Shown: one piece after another, positions 1 to 9,800 of the stretch
Numbering within the stretch: position 1 is the stretch's first letter
Layout of the letters: each line of letters begins with the position of its first letter
Assembly: GCF_002288525.1 (NCBI RefSeq)
Contig: NZ_CP023067.1
Span: 1,922,001-1,986,000, forward strand
Origin: Sinorhizobium sojae CCBAU 05684
GTDB lineage: Bacteria; Pseudomonadota; Alphaproteobacteria; Rhizobiales; Rhizobiaceae
Reading direction: 5' to 3'
Length of the DNA stretch: 64,000 bases
Position numbers and translations under genes: made by a program
Notes under the pieces: model-generated
What the model saw: only the letters and a program-made list of their open reading frames with translations
Told to the model about the DNA's origin: nothing
Database searches by the model: none

Positions 1-931
1 GGTCTGAGAATTGCGGCAGGAAACCGAGACTGCGATGCGCAAGGCTCGCATCCGCATAGAGCACCGGCGGATCGCCGGAGCGCCGCTGGTGAAACACGAC
101 CGGAACCGCGCGGCCGGTCCGTTCGCCGATCGTGCGAAGAACCTCCTTGATCGAAAGCCCGCGGCCGGTACCGAGATTGAGCGCGAGGCTACCGCCCCCG
201 TTTTCGAGATACCGATAGGCAAGCACATGGGCGAGCGCGAGATCTGCCACATGAACATAATCGCGTATGCATGTCCCATCGGGCGTGTCGTAGTCGTCGC
301 CGAATACCTCCAGATGTGGGATCTTACCAGCCGCGGCCATCAGCGCCCGCGGGATGAGATGCGTCTCCGGATCGTGCCATTCGCCGAGGTCGCCTTCCGG
401 ATCGGCTCCGCAGGCGTTGAAATATCGGAGCGACACGTAGCTGAGGCCGAAGGCCGCGCCATAGTCCGCGAGCATGTGCTCGGCGATCAGCTTGGTCTTG
501 CCGTAGGGGTTGATCGGCTGCTGCGGCGTCGCCTCGTCGATCGGCAGCACCTTCGGAATGCCATAGGTGGCGCAGCTCGACGAAAAGATGAACTTGCCGA
601 GGCGCGTCGCCCGGCATGCGTCGAGGAGTGACAGCATGCCACGGACATTGTTGTTGTAATATTTCGCAGGGTCGGCGACGGACTCGCCGACATAGGCAGA
701 CGCCGCGAAATGAATGACGGCGATCGGTCGATATTGTTCGATGACGTCGATCAGACGGCTCGTGTCGAGAACATCCCCGTGAACGAACGGCCCCCAGCGC
801 ACCGCGGAGCGGTTACCGGTCGTCAGGTTGTCGTACACCACCGGCTCGATCCCGGCCAGGCGGAGAAACTTCGCAGTATGGCTGCCGATGTAGCCGGCAC
901 CACCCGTGACAAGGATACGCGGGGCGATCAT
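1..931 (-). CDS. galE: UDP-glucose 4-epimerase (GalE/ExoB type), 3' end cut by window edge
   Basis: Reading the minus strand from the ATG at 929-931 gives about 310 residues with no stop before the window edge. The protein begins [19 protein letters not shown], the NAD-binding TGGAGYIGSH loop of extended short-chain dehydrogenases. It continues with an FSSSCATYG segment and an NPYGKTK segment carrying the catalytic Tyr and Lys, as in GalE/ExoB enzymes that interconvert UDP-glucose and UDP-galactose for lipopolysaccharide and exopolysaccharide. Family length is about 325-340 residues, so only a short C-terminal piece is missing. The start codon overlaps the stop of the upstream sugar-nucleotide gene by one base (TGATG), so the two are translationally coupled in one operon. 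The exact substrate is inferred from family. Confidence 0.88.
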   Translation of the reverse strand, partial: MIAPRILVTGGAGYIGSHTAKFLRLAGIEPVVYDNLTTGNRSAVRWGPFVHGDVLDTSRLIDVIEQYRPIAVIHFAASAYVGESVADPAKYYNNNVRGMLSLLDACRATRLGKFIFSSSCATYGIPKVLPIDEATPQQPINPYGKTKLIAEHMLADYGAAFGLSYVSLRYFNACGADPEGDLGEWHDPETHLIPRALMAAAGKIPHLEVFGDDYDTPDGTCIRDYVHVADLALAHVLAYRYLENGGGSLALNLGTGRGLSIKEVLRTIGERTGRAVPVVFHQRRSGDPPVLYADASLAHRSLGFLPQFSD

Positions 932-1977
932 CAGGCCGGCTCCAGGACTTGCCGCTTCGGCAGGGAAAGAAGTTCGTCGAAATAGCGGATGGTTTGGGCA
1001 AGGCCCTCCGTCAGGTCGACGGTCGGACGCCAGCCGAGCTCGCTGGTCGCCCGGGAGATGTCCGGGCGGCGCTGTCGCGGATCGTCGGCAGGCAGGGGCT
1101 GGCGGACGATCCTTGACCGAGAGCCGGTCAACTGGATCACCTGTTCCGCGAGTTCGCCGATCGTAAACTCCCCGGGATTGCCAAGATTGACCGGTCCGGT
1201 GAGCGACGATGGCGACGCCATCACCCGGACGAACCCGTCTATCAGGTCGTCGACGAAACAGAAGGAACGGGTCTGCGAACCGTCGCCATATACGGTGATG
1301 TCCTCACCCCTCAGCGCCTGGACGATGAAGTTGGACACGACGCGGCCGTCGTCCGGGCGCATCCTGGGACCGTAGGTATTGAAGATGCGAACGACTTTGA
1401 TTTCGACCCCTCGCGCCTTGTGGAAGTCGAAAAACAGCGTTTCGGCGCAGCGCTTGCCCTCGTCGTAGCAAGAGCGCGGGCCAAAGGGATTGACGTTGCC
1501 CCAATAGCTTTCCACCTGCGGATGAACATGCGGATCGCCATAGACCTCGGACGTCGAGGCCTGCAGGATGCGCGCCCTGTGGCGGGCAGCAAGTTCCAGC
1601 AGGTTGAGCGACCCGATCACACAGGTCTTTGTCGTTTGAATCGGATCGGCCTGGTAGTGCGGCGGCGATGCCGGGCAGGCGAGATTGTAGATTTCGTCCA
1701 CCTCGAGATCGATCGGCTCCACGATGTCGTGGGAGATGACGCGAAAGCTGTCGAAGCGCTTCAGCCAAGCGATATTGCGTCTCAACCCCGTCGAGAAGTT
1801 GTCGACGCAGACGACCTCGTGTCCGGTGCCGAGAAGCAGTTCGCAGAGATGCGACCCCAGGAAGCCGGCGCCCCCGGTAACGAGTATTTTCTTTTGTCGT
1901 TTCCGAGGGCGCCCTGAACCACCATTATCCTTCTTGGCTGGCAAAATACTACTTGCGTCGTTGCGAAAATAGTTCAC
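931..1977 (-). CDS. UDP-glucuronate decarboxylase (UDP-xylose synthase)-like NAD-dependent epimerase/dehydratase
   Basis: This is a 348-residue cytoplasmic extended short-chain dehydrogenase. The NAD loop [10 protein letters not shown] is at residues 34-43 and the catalytic pair sits in YDEGK at 171-175, preceded by STSEVYG at 141-147. The segments [21 protein letters not shown] and DGSQTRSF are typical of UDP-glucuronate decarboxylases, which make UDP-xylose for surface glycans; members of this family are often labelled dTDP-glucose 4,6-dehydratase. A basic stretch (RPRKRQKK, 23-30) precedes the Rossmann fold. It is the first gene of a two-gene minus-strand operon with the galE-type gene, and an unusually AT-rich leader lies upstream. 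Confidence 0.83.
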   Translation of the reverse strand: MNYFRNDASSILPAKKDNGGSGRPRKRQKKILVTGGAGFLGSHLCELLLGTGHEVVCVDNFSTGLRRNIAWLKRFDSFRVISHDIVEPIDLEVDEIYNLACPASPPHYQADPIQTTKTCVIGSLNLLELAARHRARILQASTSEVYGDPHVHPQVESYWGNVNPFGPRSCYDEGKRCAETLFFDFHKARGVEIKVVRIFNTYGPRMRPDDGRVVSNFIVQALRGEDITVYGDGSQTRSFCFVDDLIDGFVRVMASPSSLTGPVNLGNPGEFTIGELAEQVIQLTGSRSRIVRQPLPADDPRQRRPDISRATSELGWRPTVDLTEGLAQTIRYFDELLSLPKRQVLEPA

Positions 1978-2755
1978 CGAAAAGCCCCAGATAATATTTG
2001 ATTATAAAAATAAGCATTCATCAAAATAGGAATTATATGGTGATATAAACGTACCCTTTGAAAATTAGCAATTCTGCACTTCCGCAGTACTTCGACTAAA
2101 CCGTTGGTAATTGGTACACCCATTCGGGGTAGGTTGTCATTATCGCCCAATTCCGATAATTATCCCGCCGTACATTTCTGCTCAAAAAGATGTAGGCCTA
2201 CCGAAAAAGGTGAGGATCGGTGCATTCCGCTAAAGTTGCACAGCGGATCCTGGCGCTCTGATATGCATAAACGACGCGAAGCGTCCGTTACGATCGAGTC
2301 CACCAGCGACATGCACTATAGCGCCGTCCGTTGGCCTGGAGATCATAATGAACCCGCTCTACACCCCAGGACGCACAAAGCACTTCGTTGGACCGGGCTC
2401 GATCTACGGGTCGATGCGCAAGTGGGTGAAAGTCTGACGCTTGTTACCCGGACCGGAATGCGATTGGGGTGGTGAGCAGCCGACCGCTGCAACCAGCAAT
2501 GACGGCGATGCGGACTTTCAAGACGTTCGGATCGGCGGCTGGTCGCGACGAGTTCAACCCGCTGCGGTCCGATCAGCTCGCAATTTCCGGGACTCTCGCG
2601 CCAGGCTCGGGCAAACCACCATCACCTCTCCGGCCCCGAAGGAAGATGGCTGGTCGCGAGGTAAGAGAAACGTCAGAGGGGTCGCATGCGGCGGCCTTAT
2701 GCGCCCTAAGGGCCGCTGTGGGTCGGTGCATGGCGGACGCTCCGAAGCGGCGGAG
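1978..2755. other. Gene-poor intergenic region with AT-rich leader
   Basis: About 780 bases separate the UXS-like gene from the end of the tetR gene. The first 120 bases (about 1980-2100) are clearly AT-rich compared with the rest of the left region and probably hold the promoter and leader of the sugar-nucleotide operon. The remainder has several short overlapping reading frames on the plus strand, but none has a recognisable domain, a convincing ribosome binding site or a protein-like composition. No RNA gene was recognised. Confidence 0.4.
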
Positions 2756-3370
2756 TTACTGCCGTCGGCCCGACCTGGATGCTTCGCCAGCGGATATCAA
2801 CGCTTCGGCCGCGCGCCGCAGCAACGGCGTGGCCTCGCCCGATTCGAAAATTTGTGAGCTGACGAAGGCGCCATTTATGAGAACCGCGAGCTGACCCGCA
2901 AGTTCATGGGGCGCAGCCACGTCGAGACGCTCCGCGATCACTTTCAGCCGCCGCCGCATCTCGCGTTTATGGGCCTCGGCGATCTTGCGCGCGGGATGGT
3001 CTGTTTCAGGGAATTCGGCGGCGACGTTGATCTGCGGGCAGCCTCGGTAGTGCGGCCGTCCGACACGTTCGCCGATCCAGCCCAGATGAGCGTCTAACTC
3101 CGCCCTGGCGTTGTCCTGATGTTGCGCTGCCACGCTGTCCCACTGGCCCCAGAAGTCCCGGTCTTCGCGCTCCAGAAACGCGGCAACGAGATCGTCCTTT
3201 GTGCCGAAATGACGATAGAGGCTCGTCTTCGCGACGCCGGCTTTCTCGACCACCAGGTCGACACCTACCGCCCGAACGCCCTGCTTGTAGAAAAGCTCTG
3301 ACGCGGTTTCCAGGATCCTGTTGCGGACGTCGGCGCCTTGGCCGGCAGGGATGGACGCGATTCTCGACAT
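2756..3370 (-). CDS. TetR/AcrR family transcriptional regulator
   Basis: The 204-residue protein has the N-terminal TetR helix-turn-helix: ILETASELFYKQGVRAVGVD at about 19-38 leads into VVEKAGVAKTSLYRHFGTKDDL. The C-terminal part is a ligand-binding helical domain of the TetR_C type. It is divergent from the oxidoreductase gene that starts at 3480, and the 13-bp inverted repeat between them is a likely binding site. The arrangement suggests local control of the divergent gene and autoregulation. The inducer is unknown. Confidence 0.9.
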   Translation of the reverse strand: MSRIASIPAGQGADVRNRILETASELFYKQGVRAVGVDLVVEKAGVAKTSLYRHFGTKDDLVAAFLEREDRDFWGQWDSVAAQHQDNARAELDAHLGWIGERVGRPHYRGCPQINVAAEFPETDHPARKIAEAHKREMRRRLKVIAERLDVAAPHELAGQLAVLINGAFVSSQIFESGEATPLLRRAAEALISAGEASRSGRRQ

Positions 3371-3420
3371 GCTTAGGCCTCCACTTTGTCCGGCAGATAT
3401 AGCACGGAAGGCCTTGACGC

Positions 3421-3467
3421 GCTACAGACCTGTATGTACTAGTGTTTGTAACAGACAGGTCTGTAGC
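3421..3467. promoter_or_regulatory. Candidate TetR operator (13-bp inverted repeat)
   Basis: GCTACAGACCTGT at 3421-3433 is perfectly mirrored by ACAGGTCTGTAGC at 3455-3467, with a 21-base spacer. The repeat lies between the divergent tetR start (3370) and the oxidoreductase start (3480), 12 bases upstream of the latter and next to its ribosome binding site (GGAGGG). This placement is typical of a TetR operator. The assignment is inference from position and symmetry. Confidence 0.6.
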
Positions 3468-3479
3468 ACGGAGGGCGGA

Positions 3480-4517
3480 ATGTCAGAGAATGTGATGGTA
3501 GCTTCTGGGGCGGTGGCGGTATTTGGAGCAACAGGGCATACCGGCCGCTTCGTGGTCGCAGAATTGCTGCGCCGCGGGCTTCGGCCGATCGCAATCGCCC
3601 GCAGTGCCGAGGCGTTTGCAGCGGCGAACTTTCGCGAGCCGGACGTGCTCTGCTGCCCAGCGACCGTCGGCGATGAGGGGTCGCTGATGCGGGCATTGGC
3701 CGGCGCAGAGGCCGTGATCAATTGCGCAGGGCCATTTCTCGACACCGCCGACGCGCTTGCCGCTGCAGCGGTGAAATCGGGAATCCACTATGTTGATGTC
3801 AGCGCCGAGCAACCGAGCGTCAGAACGACCCTCGAGAAGTTCGATGAGCCTGCGCGCGAAGCCGGCATCGCCATCATTCCCGGTATGGGATTCTACGGCG
3901 GGTTCGCCGATCTGCTGGTCACCGCCACGTTGGGAGACTGGACGTCTGCGGACACGATTGACATCTTGATCGGCCTCGACAGTTGGCACCCGACGCGCGG
4001 CACCCGCGTTACCGGTGAACGGAACAAGGCAACGCGCATGGTTGTCTCCGAGGGCCGCCTCAGTCCCTTGGTTCTTCCGCCTGCGCAGAAGCATTGGGAA
4101 TTCGGGTCCGGGCTGGGCAGTCAGATCGTCAGCGAAATGCCTTTCTCGGAGATCGTTCTGATCTCTCGGCACGTGAAGACAGCAGAGCTCCACACCTATT
4201 TGAGCGCGGTCGCTCTCAGCGACATTCGCGACAAGGCAACGCCCGCTCCGAAGGCGGCGGACCCGACCGGGCGCTCAGCGCAACAGTTCGTCGTCGAAGT
4301 TGTCGCGAGGCGCGAAGGAGCCAGCCGACGGACTGTCGCCCGGGGACAGGACATCTACGCCTTCACCGCACCGCTCGTGTGCGAGGTCGTCGAGCGTCTT
4401 CTCGGCCGGCAGTTCAGCCATGCAGGAGCACACGCGCCCAGCGAAATCCTCAACGCCGAGGAGGTGCTAACTGCGCTCCGGCCCGATCACTTGGCGTTCG
4501 AAATTGCCGCGAGGTGA
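3480..4517 (+). CDS. NAD(P)-binding saccharopine dehydrogenase-like oxidoreductase
   Basis: From the ATG at 3480, which is preceded by GGAGGGCGG, the protein has about 345 residues. It opens with a Rossmann loop (VAVFGATGHTGRFV). The segment VINCAGPFLDTADALAAA followed by GIHYVDVSAEQ is typical of the saccharopine dehydrogenase / trans-acting enoyl reductase superfamily. A longer reading frame upstream exists but would overlap the probable operator and lacks domain content. Substrate is unknown. Control by the divergent TetR is likely from gene order. Confidence 0.8.
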   Translation: MSENVMVASGAVAVFGATGHTGRFVVAELLRRGLRPIAIARSAEAFAAANFREPDVLCCPATVGDEGSLMRALAGAEAVINCAGPFLDTADALAAAAVKSGIHYVDVSAEQPSVRTTLEKFDEPAREAGIAIIPGMGFYGGFADLLVTATLGDWTSADTIDILIGLDSWHPTRGTRVTGERNKATRMVVSEGRLSPLVLPPAQKHWEFGSGLGSQIVSEMPFSEIVLISRHVKTAELHTYLSAVALSDIRDKATPAPKAADPTGRSAQQFVVEVVARREGASRRTVARGQDIYAFTAPLVCEVVERLLGRQFSHAGAHAPSEILNAEEVLTALRPDHLAFEIAAR

Positions 4518-4666
4518 CCATGCCCTCCAACAAGGAGGCGTGAAATGACGTTGCGCTTCACATCTCGACGTCCGGGAAAAGGTTGCAACTACCGTTGGAT
4601 CGCGAACTCGGCATTCGTAAAACGCTGTTGGGTAGAATTTTAGAAATCCAAGTAGATGAGGTCGAC

Positions 4667-5407
4667 GTGAGTTTCCGTATCGGACGAGCCAACCGGGATC
4701 ATTTTGCGGCATTACGCACGATAGAACTAGCTTCATTTGAAACGCTGCGTGCAGCCGACGCTGTTAGTGGTGAAGCGGCGCCCAGTAGCGACGGCGAGCT
4801 GCAGCAATATCTCAATGCCGGCTTCCTGTTCGCTGCATTCGATGAGCAGGCCATCCCCGTCGGTTACGGCGGAGGGTATATAGCCGACAGTTACCTGCAT
4901 ATTGGCGAAATAGACGTGCATCCAGGCTGGCAGAGAAGGGGCATAGGAAGGCAGATTATGAAAGCCCTGCTGGACGAAGGCCGTGCAAGAAAGCTGCAAG
5001 GTGCAACTCTAACGACCGATCGCCTAGCCCCGTTTAACGCGCCGTTCTACACGTCGCTGGGATTCCACATTGTGGAGGGAGATGCCTGTCCAGAACGCCT
5101 GAGGGCCATCCTTTCGACGGAAAAGGCTAAAGGTCTCGACCCACTTCGTCGTGTTGCCATGATGCTCGTCTTCTGGTCGCTCTTCAGACTGGGGGGCGAT
5201 CGTTCCTCTGGGACCCTCTATGTCTTTGGCGAAACAGACAAGCGCTTATGGTGCCAATTCGATTTGTACCGGCCGACAAGTCGGTTTCCGCCGAACGGGG
5301 GCGAGTCCCTTCACCCCAGCGGCCTCAGTGACATTTCCGCTCCGAGCAGGAGGCGGCTCTCCATTATACGGGTGTTCCCCTCAGTATCCGGGTCGGGTTT
5401 ATGTTAA
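4667..5407 (+). CDS. GNAT family N-acetyltransferase with atypical C-terminal extension
   Basis: The acetyl-CoA binding signature is visible in IGEIDVHPGWQRRGIGRQIM (motif A, R/Q-x-x-G-x-G/A), followed by a motif B-like segment FYTSLGFHIVEGD. The GTG at 4667 is preferred because it begins the domain (VSFRIGRANRD) and has GATGAGG just upstream; the frame is open back to 4583. The recognisable domain ends near 5165 (DPLRRVAMML), where family members usually stop. Another 80 or so residues of low-complexity character follow, so the natural stop may have been lost. Substrate unknown. Confidence 0.68.
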   Translation: MSFRIGRANRDHFAALRTIELASFETLRAADAVSGEAAPSSDGELQQYLNAGFLFAAFDEQAIPVGYGGGYIADSYLHIGEIDVHPGWQRRGIGRQIMKALLDEGRARKLQGATLTTDRLAPFNAPFYTSLGFHIVEGDACPERLRAILSTEKAKGLDPLRRVAMMLVFWSLFRLGGDRSSGTLYVFGETDKRLWCQFDLYRPTSRFPPNGGESLHPSGLSDISAPSRRRLSIIRVFPSVSGSGLC

Positions 5408-5857
5408 GGCCGGTATCATCGACCAGCCGTCGCTGGTTCGGCCCGCCTCTCAAAGTTGGTGCCAATCCAAGGTGGATTGGTCGTCAATCGATCCGGGATT
5501 ACTGTCCTATCCAAGGGCAGGACTTAAATCCAGGCGCATGACCGCTCATGGCGCACCTGTGCTGCTGACGGCGACACCTGGAAGGACCGGATTGGGCTCA
5601 ATCGAGCCATTTGGTGCACCGGCGGCCAACGACGCTAGCGGGCTAATATTCCGGTCACAAGAGGGGAAGGCCGCGCTTCATTCTCCGTAGGAAGCTTCCG
5701 AGCGGCGATCTGGGTGACCGGCGGCCACACAAGATCATCCGCCACACCGAAGTTTAACCGGGATGGCTCCATCGGCTCATCAGCAGGCTTTCCGGATAGA
5801 GGTCGGTCAGCATAAGCTATGAGGTCACGCCAGGAGAAGCAGGGGCAATGAGGTGGC
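5408..5857. other. Gene-free stretch between GNAT gene and broken hypothetical gene
   Basis: About 450 bases. No domain-bearing reading frame, RNA gene or strong hairpin was recognised. The short frames present on both strands overlap one another and look like noise. Confidence 0.35.
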
Positions 5858-6632
5858 ATGTGTGAACTCCGAAACTTCTGCGACGAGGCTGCGCTTGATC
5901 GCGCGCCCTATGTTCATCCCCGCGATGCCATTCCTGCGAAATATACCCAGCCTGGCATTTCGTCGTATTCAGAGTTTCTGAAGGCCTTTGAGGGCGGCTT
6001 TCTCTCAGAAACCGCCTTGCATCTGAACCTGCTTCCGCAGGCCTATCATGGCGATTTGGAGAACGCCGAAATCCTTCTGCTGCTCATCAATCCAGGGCTA
6101 TCCGCTTGCGACTATCACATTGAGCAACACTATCCCGCTTTCCGCGATCAATTGATGGCCTCGATTCGTCAAGAACGGCGAAACCATCTGTTTCTCGATC
6201 CCAAGTGGGCTTGGTCCAGCGGCTTCGTTTGGTGGGCAAACAAGCTTCGCGACGTGGCGCGGGTCATTGCCTCTGAACGCTTCAACGGTCATTATGGCCG
6301 CGCCCTGGCCGATCTGTCGCGCCGCGTAGCGGCTTTAGAGCTTGTGCCGTATCACTCCTTCAGGTTCGGCTCGTCCAAGAAGTTCGCCTCCGCCTGTGAA
6401 GCACCTCAGTCGTCGGATTGGCCCGGTTGGTCATGTCGTGGTGCGGTCGCGCCGCACGCCAAAGCTCATCAAACTCGACGGTGATCCGATATCGATTGCA
6501 CATCCACCCACTCCGAATCGCGGTCGATCCTGCCGATCCGCCAGCCGTTGTTGCCTCTATTTTCTAGATAACGATATTCCCGCACTTCAGGCGGGAACCA
6601 CGACCTTGCACGACACGGGTGAGGAAGATTGA
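5858..6632 (+). pseudogene. Frameshifted hypothetical protein gene
   Basis: The first 170 residues read as a good protein (SAYHGDLENAEILLLLINPGLS-like region, then GFVWWANKLRDVARVI and LELVPYHSF). After about 6365 the frame turns into low-quality sequence and stops at 6484, while another frame from about 6370 to 6632 carries on with a more protein-like GHVVVRSRRTPKLIKLDG. This suggests a single indel near 6365-6400 that disrupts one original gene. The N-terminal pattern recalls large uncharacterised families with an INPG segment, but no function is assigned. Either a real pseudogene or a sequencing error. Confidence 0.5.
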
Positions 6633-6709
6633 ACGGCCCGTTCTCCGGGGCTGTCCGCAAAAGAGCGCGCCTGCCAAGAACATTCCAAATGTAATGAGAA
6701 TAAAACATT

Positions 6710-6740
6710 ACAAATTGAAATTTAATTTGTTGTGCACAAC
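6710..6740. promoter_or_regulatory. Two adjacent palindromes in an AT-rich promoter region
   Basis: ACAAATT (6710-6716) and AATTTGT (6724-6730) form an inverted repeat with a 7-base spacer. It overlaps the perfect 12-bp palindrome GTTGTGCACAAC (6729-6740). Both lie 100-130 bases upstream of the 1179-residue protein gene in a conspicuously AT-rich segment. They are candidate regulator binding sites; no specific regulator is recognised. Confidence 0.4.
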
Positions 6741-6840
6741 TGCCGGTAAGTACACAATCCTGTCACCGGGCGCGACCGACGACCGGTTCGCGGTGAGGAG
6801 ATAATCACTTCAACGATGAAACCGGTGATAAGGAGGGACG

Positions 6841-9800
6841 ATGCCTGCGATTACTAGAATCTTTAACAGATTGACATCGCGTCTTGATAAAGAACGCCAG
6901 GATTCATCCGTTATCTGGAACAGGATCGTCGAGCAAAGCAGCCTCAGGAATACCCAGGCGGTACCCGCGAATAGCCCCGTCAATTCTGCCGAGACTCAGG
7001 GTTCCAACACCGAAAACAGCCAGCCCCTAAACTATGCTGATACCTACGCGAACGGGTTCGGCCAGAGCCAGGATCTCCCTATTGTCTTGGCATATCATAC
7101 GCCGCAGACTGGAGGAAACGAGCCGTTCAACGTCGTGCCGGTCTATAAAATCGCGCCGGCGCAAGAACCGGCAACCGAGCTCGACGGGAGCAATCCTGCG
7201 AATGACAGTCCGACGGGCCAGGTCACCTATAGGGCGCAGGAGAACGATTCACTCATCGAGATCGCGCGACAGCTTGGTTACGACGAGAACCTCGATCCGG
7301 AAGTGGCCGAAAAACTCGGCTTCGATCCCGACAAGGACTATGCCGAGCAATATGCGGAGCTTTTGACGCAGATCAATCCCGAGATGCGTCCCGATCCGGA
7401 CGGCTTGCCGGAAACGCATGTGATCACAATGCTCAGCGACGAGCGCATGCAGGATATCCAGGGAATGTTCAGGATTCTCGATGGAGTGGACTTCGTCGAT
7501 GATCTGTCGAACGCCCAGAAAAGCGAACTGCAAGGGCTTGTGGACGCCGAACTCATCTCTGCCGCCGGCATAATGGATCGTGAAGCGTTCGAAGCTGGGG
7601 TGAACGGGATCAGGGACCATTTGCAAGCCATTCTGCCGCAAGCCGAGGGCTTGTCGGACCTGATCGGTTCCCGGGCCGAGTCCTTCAGCATCAACATGAA
7701 CGGACTGTTTTCCGGACTGCGGGAAAGCGGGGCGGCCGCGGTTGAAAGCGGAGACTGGAGCGCTTTTCAGGAGGATTTGGAGGATGTCCTGCGCCGCAAG
7801 ATCAACCCGCCCTACCCGACTTCTTCCGATTTCGACAGCGATCAGGTCGTAAATGAGTTCATCGCGGAACTGGCTTTTTACGGCCCCATCGATCCTGGAA
7901 CGCTAAAGGTGGATCAGGGATATCTGGACGCGCTGGATGCGGCAAAGCATCAGGTGATGGTCGCTGATGTTGCCGAGAGGATCACCGACGGCGACTCGCT
8001 GGACCTTCAATTGTTTGGTGTTCCCGCCGACCGGGCCGACCAGATCCTCGTCGAGCTTTCGGAGATGCCGCCGACCGGAACCTATGAGGGTGAGGACAAT
8101 CCGCCGACCTCACGGCTGGCCGAGATTGTCTATCCCTTGCAGGAGACATCCGCGGACGGAGATGGGACGATCTCCGACGAAGAGGCTGAACTGCTCAGCG
8201 ATTTGAACGTGGTGGCCACACAGGCCGGCGCATCCGCCGAACTCGATGAAAACGGCCGGATGCAGATTCCCGAAGGCGTCTCCCGCCTGGCGGAACTGTT
8301 GGTCGACGCCGATAGCGGCGACCTGAACCCTCAGGCGGGGACCGGCGGTGACCGCATCCTGCGATTCGGGATTGCGGAAAGCATCGGCAACGGAGACGGC
8401 CCGACCCTGGCGATTGCCATGGCCGACGTTTACGCAAAAAAAGACTGGAACGAAGCCGCCGATAACATGCTGCATATGGTCTCCGTCGGCGTCAACAAAC
8501 TGACGCAGGACGCCGATCGGACCACGCAGGACTATGTCCGCCTCTACGGTGATCCACAGTATGCAGGGAGCCATCTGGAGGGGCTGGTTCCCGAGGAGGA
8601 GCGCCAGCATGCAATCGGCGTCACCGAACAAGGCAATCTCGAGGAGAACGAGGAAACCGTCAGGGATTTCGAACGCCTTTTCGCCGGCGCGGTTGCGACG
8701 AATGCAGCGCTGGAGGCCCTGCCCGAGTCGTTGCGCAACCTCGAAGGAACCGGCCTCGATGGCTATGAGCGTTTGACCGGCGAGCACGGAGACCTGAAGA
8801 CAACGCTTCTGGGCGACGAGAACGACGAAAATTCAATCTCGATGATCGGGGCGTCCGGCCTGGGCCTGCCACAGGAGCCGCTTCCCACCTTGACGCTGGA
8901 GCAGGTCGAGACGAAGCTCGAAAATTCCGAACTGTTTCAGCAATATGCTTCCCTCTACGGGAATGTCTCCGACGAGGAGTTCAACACCGTATTCAACGAT
9001 GTTCTGGACGTCTACGACAAGATAGAAGACCAGCTCGAAAATCCGGATGCCGACATAATCGATCTGCCTCCCGGCATGGCGGAGCTGCCGGGGCCGGTTA
9101 AAGAAATTCTGGACGGCCTGGAAGGCAAGAGCCGCGAAGAAGCCCTCGAGGCTCTGCGCGACCAACCCGTCCACGGAGCAGCGCTGCTGATGACATTGGA
9201 AGCGCTGGAAAACGGACAGCCCGATGGCCCGAGCGGCGGTTTCCTTTCGCGCGAAATCAAGAATTCGAGCCTGCAGGTTTCAACGGCTTTGGTAAACCCG
9301 TCGCCCATTGCGGAAAACATCGCCAATCGCTGGAACACCGCGGCAGGAGGCCAGACCTTCCAGCCGCAGGATGGTCTGCGTGGCCAGCGTGCCGCGGCGA
9401 TTCCCTTCAGTTCCATCAGCGGCGCCCTGAACATCTGGGGCGTCGATGAATTCATGACCTCCGACCGTCTCGACGACAAGGCCTGGGCGGTGGTCTTCGG
9501 CACACTGGCGGGGGTCGACATGTCGCGCGTGGCGGCCGCCGGCGTCCAGAATTTCTTTATTCCACAGGGCAGACACGTCAGACCGTCAACGGGAATGGGC
9601 AGCATCTTCAACCAGGGCGGCCGTCTTGACCGGTTTACCCGCACCGGGTTCGTCAACGGCCCTGGCGCTGTCCGGTTCCTCGGAAACGCCGCTACGGCGC
9701 TGACCGGTCCGATTGCCTTCTGGACCGCAGGCACCGAATTTTCCAACGGCAATACGCTCGGCGGTGTGGTTTGGACCTCCATGGGTGCCGTCAGCACGGC

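Noticed and set aside
2104-2894. Overlapping plus-strand frames in the gap before tetR
   Set aside because: No recognisable domain and several frames overlap equally; treated as non-coding.
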